Source: Candidatus Aminicenantota bacterium (GTDB taxonomy: Bacteria > Acidobacteriota > Aminicenantia > Aminicenantales > Aminicenantaceae). Taken from it: DNA of 6,164 nucleotides. Below, one piece after another: positions 4,974-6,164 of this stretch; positions within the stretch are counted from its first letter, which is position 1; each line of letters opens with the position of its first letter. The stretch covers positions 1 through 6,164 of the forward strand of contig DAOVBT010000132.1 in assembly GCA_030670375.1 (NCBI GenBank), given 5' to 3'. The notes below the pieces were generated by a model. It made no database searches. It was given only the letters and a program-made list of their open reading frames with translations, and was not told where the DNA came from. The position numbers and the translations under genes were made by a program.

Positions 4974-5591
4974 ATGCTTGTTGTTGCCTTAACTGGGGGA
5001 ATTGCCACAGGAAAATCAGTGGTTGCCCAGATATGGGGACAATTGGGCTGCTACATCCATGAGTCGGACACTCTCGCTCACGAATTCCAAGCCCCAAACA
5101 TGCCAGCCTGGAAAGCCATCGTTTCACATTTTGGGGAAAAAATCCTTAATCCGGACAAAACCATAAATCGGGGTGCTCTGGGAGCAATCGTGTTCACCGA
5201 CATGCAAGAGCGGAAATTTCTCAACGATCTTCTTCATCCTATGGTGATGGCAAAAAAAAGAGAACTCGTCGAAAAGATAAATCGAGAAGGGCGCTACAAA
5301 ATCTTTGTATCTGTGGCCGCTTTAACCATAGAAGCCGGATACGCCAAATTCTTCGATAAAATCATCGTTGTCCACTGTGATAAAGAAATACAGCTGAAAA
5401 GACTGATGGAACGAGACTCCATAGACAGGATAAAAGCCCTGGAAAAATTCAATTGCCAGATGCCACCTGAGGAAAAACTCGATTTTGCCGATTACGACAT
5501 CGATACTTCTGGTTCTCTCCGGCAAACTTTGGAACAAGCTGAGAAAGTTTACAGGAATCTCACCATCGACTTTGAGCTCAAGTCCTTGTAG
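4974..5591 (+). CDS. coaE: Dephospho-CoA kinase
   Basis: A 205-residue cytoplasmic P-loop kinase for the last step of coenzyme A synthesis: ATP-dependent phosphorylation of the ribose 3'-hydroxyl of dephospho-CoA. Landmarks: Walker A GGIATGKS (8-15), the substrate-site Asp in HESDTLAHE (D32), NRGALGAIVF (65-74), LLHP (86-89), a strand ending in TIEAG (118-122) where family members have LLxE, IIVVHCD (130-136), RLMERD (143-148) in the lid, QMPPEEKLDFADYDIDTSGS (162-181). Length is typical. The start agrees with the family N-terminus, but no Shine-Dalgarno is visible upstream, so translation may be coupled to PilZ gene 3, 23 bp away. A housekeeping gene appended to a signalling operon is probably a passenger. 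Confidence 0.95.
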   Translation: MLVVALTGGIATGKSVVAQIWGQLGCYIHESDTLAHEFQAPNMPAWKAIVSHFGEKILNPDKTINRGALGAIVFTDMQERKFLNDLLHPMVMAKKRELVEKINREGRYKIFVSVAALTIEAGYAKFFDKIIVVHCDKEIQLKRLMERDSIDRIKALEKFNCQMPPEEKLDFADYDIDTSGSLRQTLEQAEKVYRNLTIDFELKSL

Positions 5592-5601
5592 CACGTCCGT
5601 T

Positions 5602-6164
5602 TTATTTTTTGTTCGGATATAGAGATCGGAGGGATGTTGCCAAAAGGGGAATCATGATTTCATGATGGCCGATAAAATAAAAACCCCTCCCCTTTTTTCC
5701 TAAGGGTCTTTTCACAATATTTTCATAAGGCCTGTAATGGTGATGAAAGTCAAACACAGCGGTCGAAAAATCCGCTAGAGCCACTCCCTTATTCCTGACA
5801 CAAGTAACGGCTTTGAGGAAAACCTCTGGAAGTATCACCGCAGAACCGATGTTGACAAATACTCCTCCTCCCTCGAGATTTTCACAGAGAGAACAAAACA
5901 AGAGAAAATCCCGCATCGAGGCCTTTCCCAGGGATTCTCCATCAGCCCTTGGGTGGAAATGAATAATATCGGTCCCGATAGCCACATGCACGGACGTGGG
6001 GATGTTAAGTCTGTAGGCCACAGCAAGGATGCTGAGTTCCTTATGTGGAAAATCAGAGCTTTCTATGAACGCACCCACGACCTCTCCCAAGCCCATATCC
6101 TTTTCTTTCGCAGAATTTAGTGCGCTGTTCAATAATTCCCCTGTCTCCTCAGCCATTCCAAACC
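5602..6164 (-). CDS. Conserved protein of unknown function, N-terminus beyond the window
   Basis: The C-terminal 186 or so residues of a soluble protein. The frame stays open through the right edge (Phe-Gly precede the first visible Met), and that Met sits in an FGMAEETGELL context that reads as internal, so the true start is outside. Notable segments: SILAVAYRLNIPTSVHV, a His/Asp-rich AIGTDIIHFHPRADG, LEGGGVFVNIGSAVILPEVF, FDFHHHYRPYENIVKRP and, near the end, FIGHHEIMIPLLATSL. Repeated His and Asp in conserved-looking loops suggest a metal or nucleotide site. I recall similar unnamed proteins in deltaproteobacterial and acidobacterial genomes, sometimes loosely called deoxyhypusine-synthase-like. 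The lysine-site motif of true deoxyhypusine synthases is not in the visible part. It converges with coaE, stop codons 10 bp apart. No function is assigned. Confidence 0.85.
   Translation of the reverse strand, partial: FGMAEETGELLNSALNSAKEKDMGLGEVVGAFIESSDFPHKELSILAVAYRLNIPTSVHVAIGTDIIHFHPRADGESLGKASMRDFLLFCSLCENLEGGGVFVNIGSAVILPEVFLKAVTCVRNKGVALADFSTAVFDFHHHYRPYENIVKRPLGKKGRGFYFIGHHEIMIPLLATSLRSLYPNKK

Noticed and set aside
4197..5127. Minus-strand open frames opposite the regulator, PilZ gene 3 and coaE (4197-4712, 4744-5127)
   Set aside because: They are shadows of confident plus-strand genes, with no recognisable motifs.
5568..5610. Terminator between coaE and the convergent gene
   Set aside because: The only stem (GACTT/AAGTC at 5568-5584) is 5 bp long with a 7-nt loop, and the T-rich run lies 16 bases further on, too far for an intrinsic terminator.
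1..6164. Mobile elements, CRISPR arrays, tRNA or rRNA genes, toxin-antitoxin pairs
   Set aside because: I saw no transposase, integrase, regularly spaced repeats, structural RNA signature or toxin family on either strand.

Overview
The window looks like chromosomal DNA from a free-living Gram-negative-type bacterium. It has ordinary housekeeping genes, an exported DUF192 protein, pcm, and c-di-GMP-type PilZ domains. The lineage cannot be fixed from sequence alone. The short ProRS without an editing insertion, the CoaE wording and the uncharacterised right-hand gene remind me of Acidobacteriota/Aminicenantia or the deltaproteobacterial/Nitrospirota-like groups; that is a low-confidence impression from memory. 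No phage, transposon, CRISPR, rRNA or tRNA gene is visible.

Left part (1-2608, all minus strand). A three-gene unit is read right to left: proS (prolyl-tRNA synthetase, GTG start), pcm (protein-L-isoaspartate methyltransferase) and an exported DUF192 protein (TTG start). It is driven by a strong-looking sigma70 promoter at 2638-2666. A 16-bp dyad lies over the predicted transcription start. An 8-bp stem sits between pcm and the DUF192 gene.

Centre (2609-4950). A divergent intergenic region rich in dyads and repeated TCACCC half-sites leads into a plus-strand cluster. It holds two small PilZ-like proteins, then a LuxR/NarL-type regulator with its own TTGACA-17-TAACAT promoter, then a third PilZ protein. 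The three PilZ-like proteins are clear paralogues. Only the third keeps both c-di-GMP-binding motifs; the first has lost the arginines and the second has lost both motifs. The regulator's receiver domain lacks every phosphotransfer residue I can align. Together they look like a compact, probably phosphorylation-independent regulatory module that may respond to c-di-GMP. That functional link is inference.

Right part (4951-6164). coaE (dephospho-CoA kinase) follows the third PilZ gene by 23 bp and is probably in the same transcript. It converges with a minus-strand gene of unknown function only 10 bp away, which runs off the right edge of the window. No intrinsic terminator is evident anywhere, and no gene-free stretch exceeds about 210 bp.
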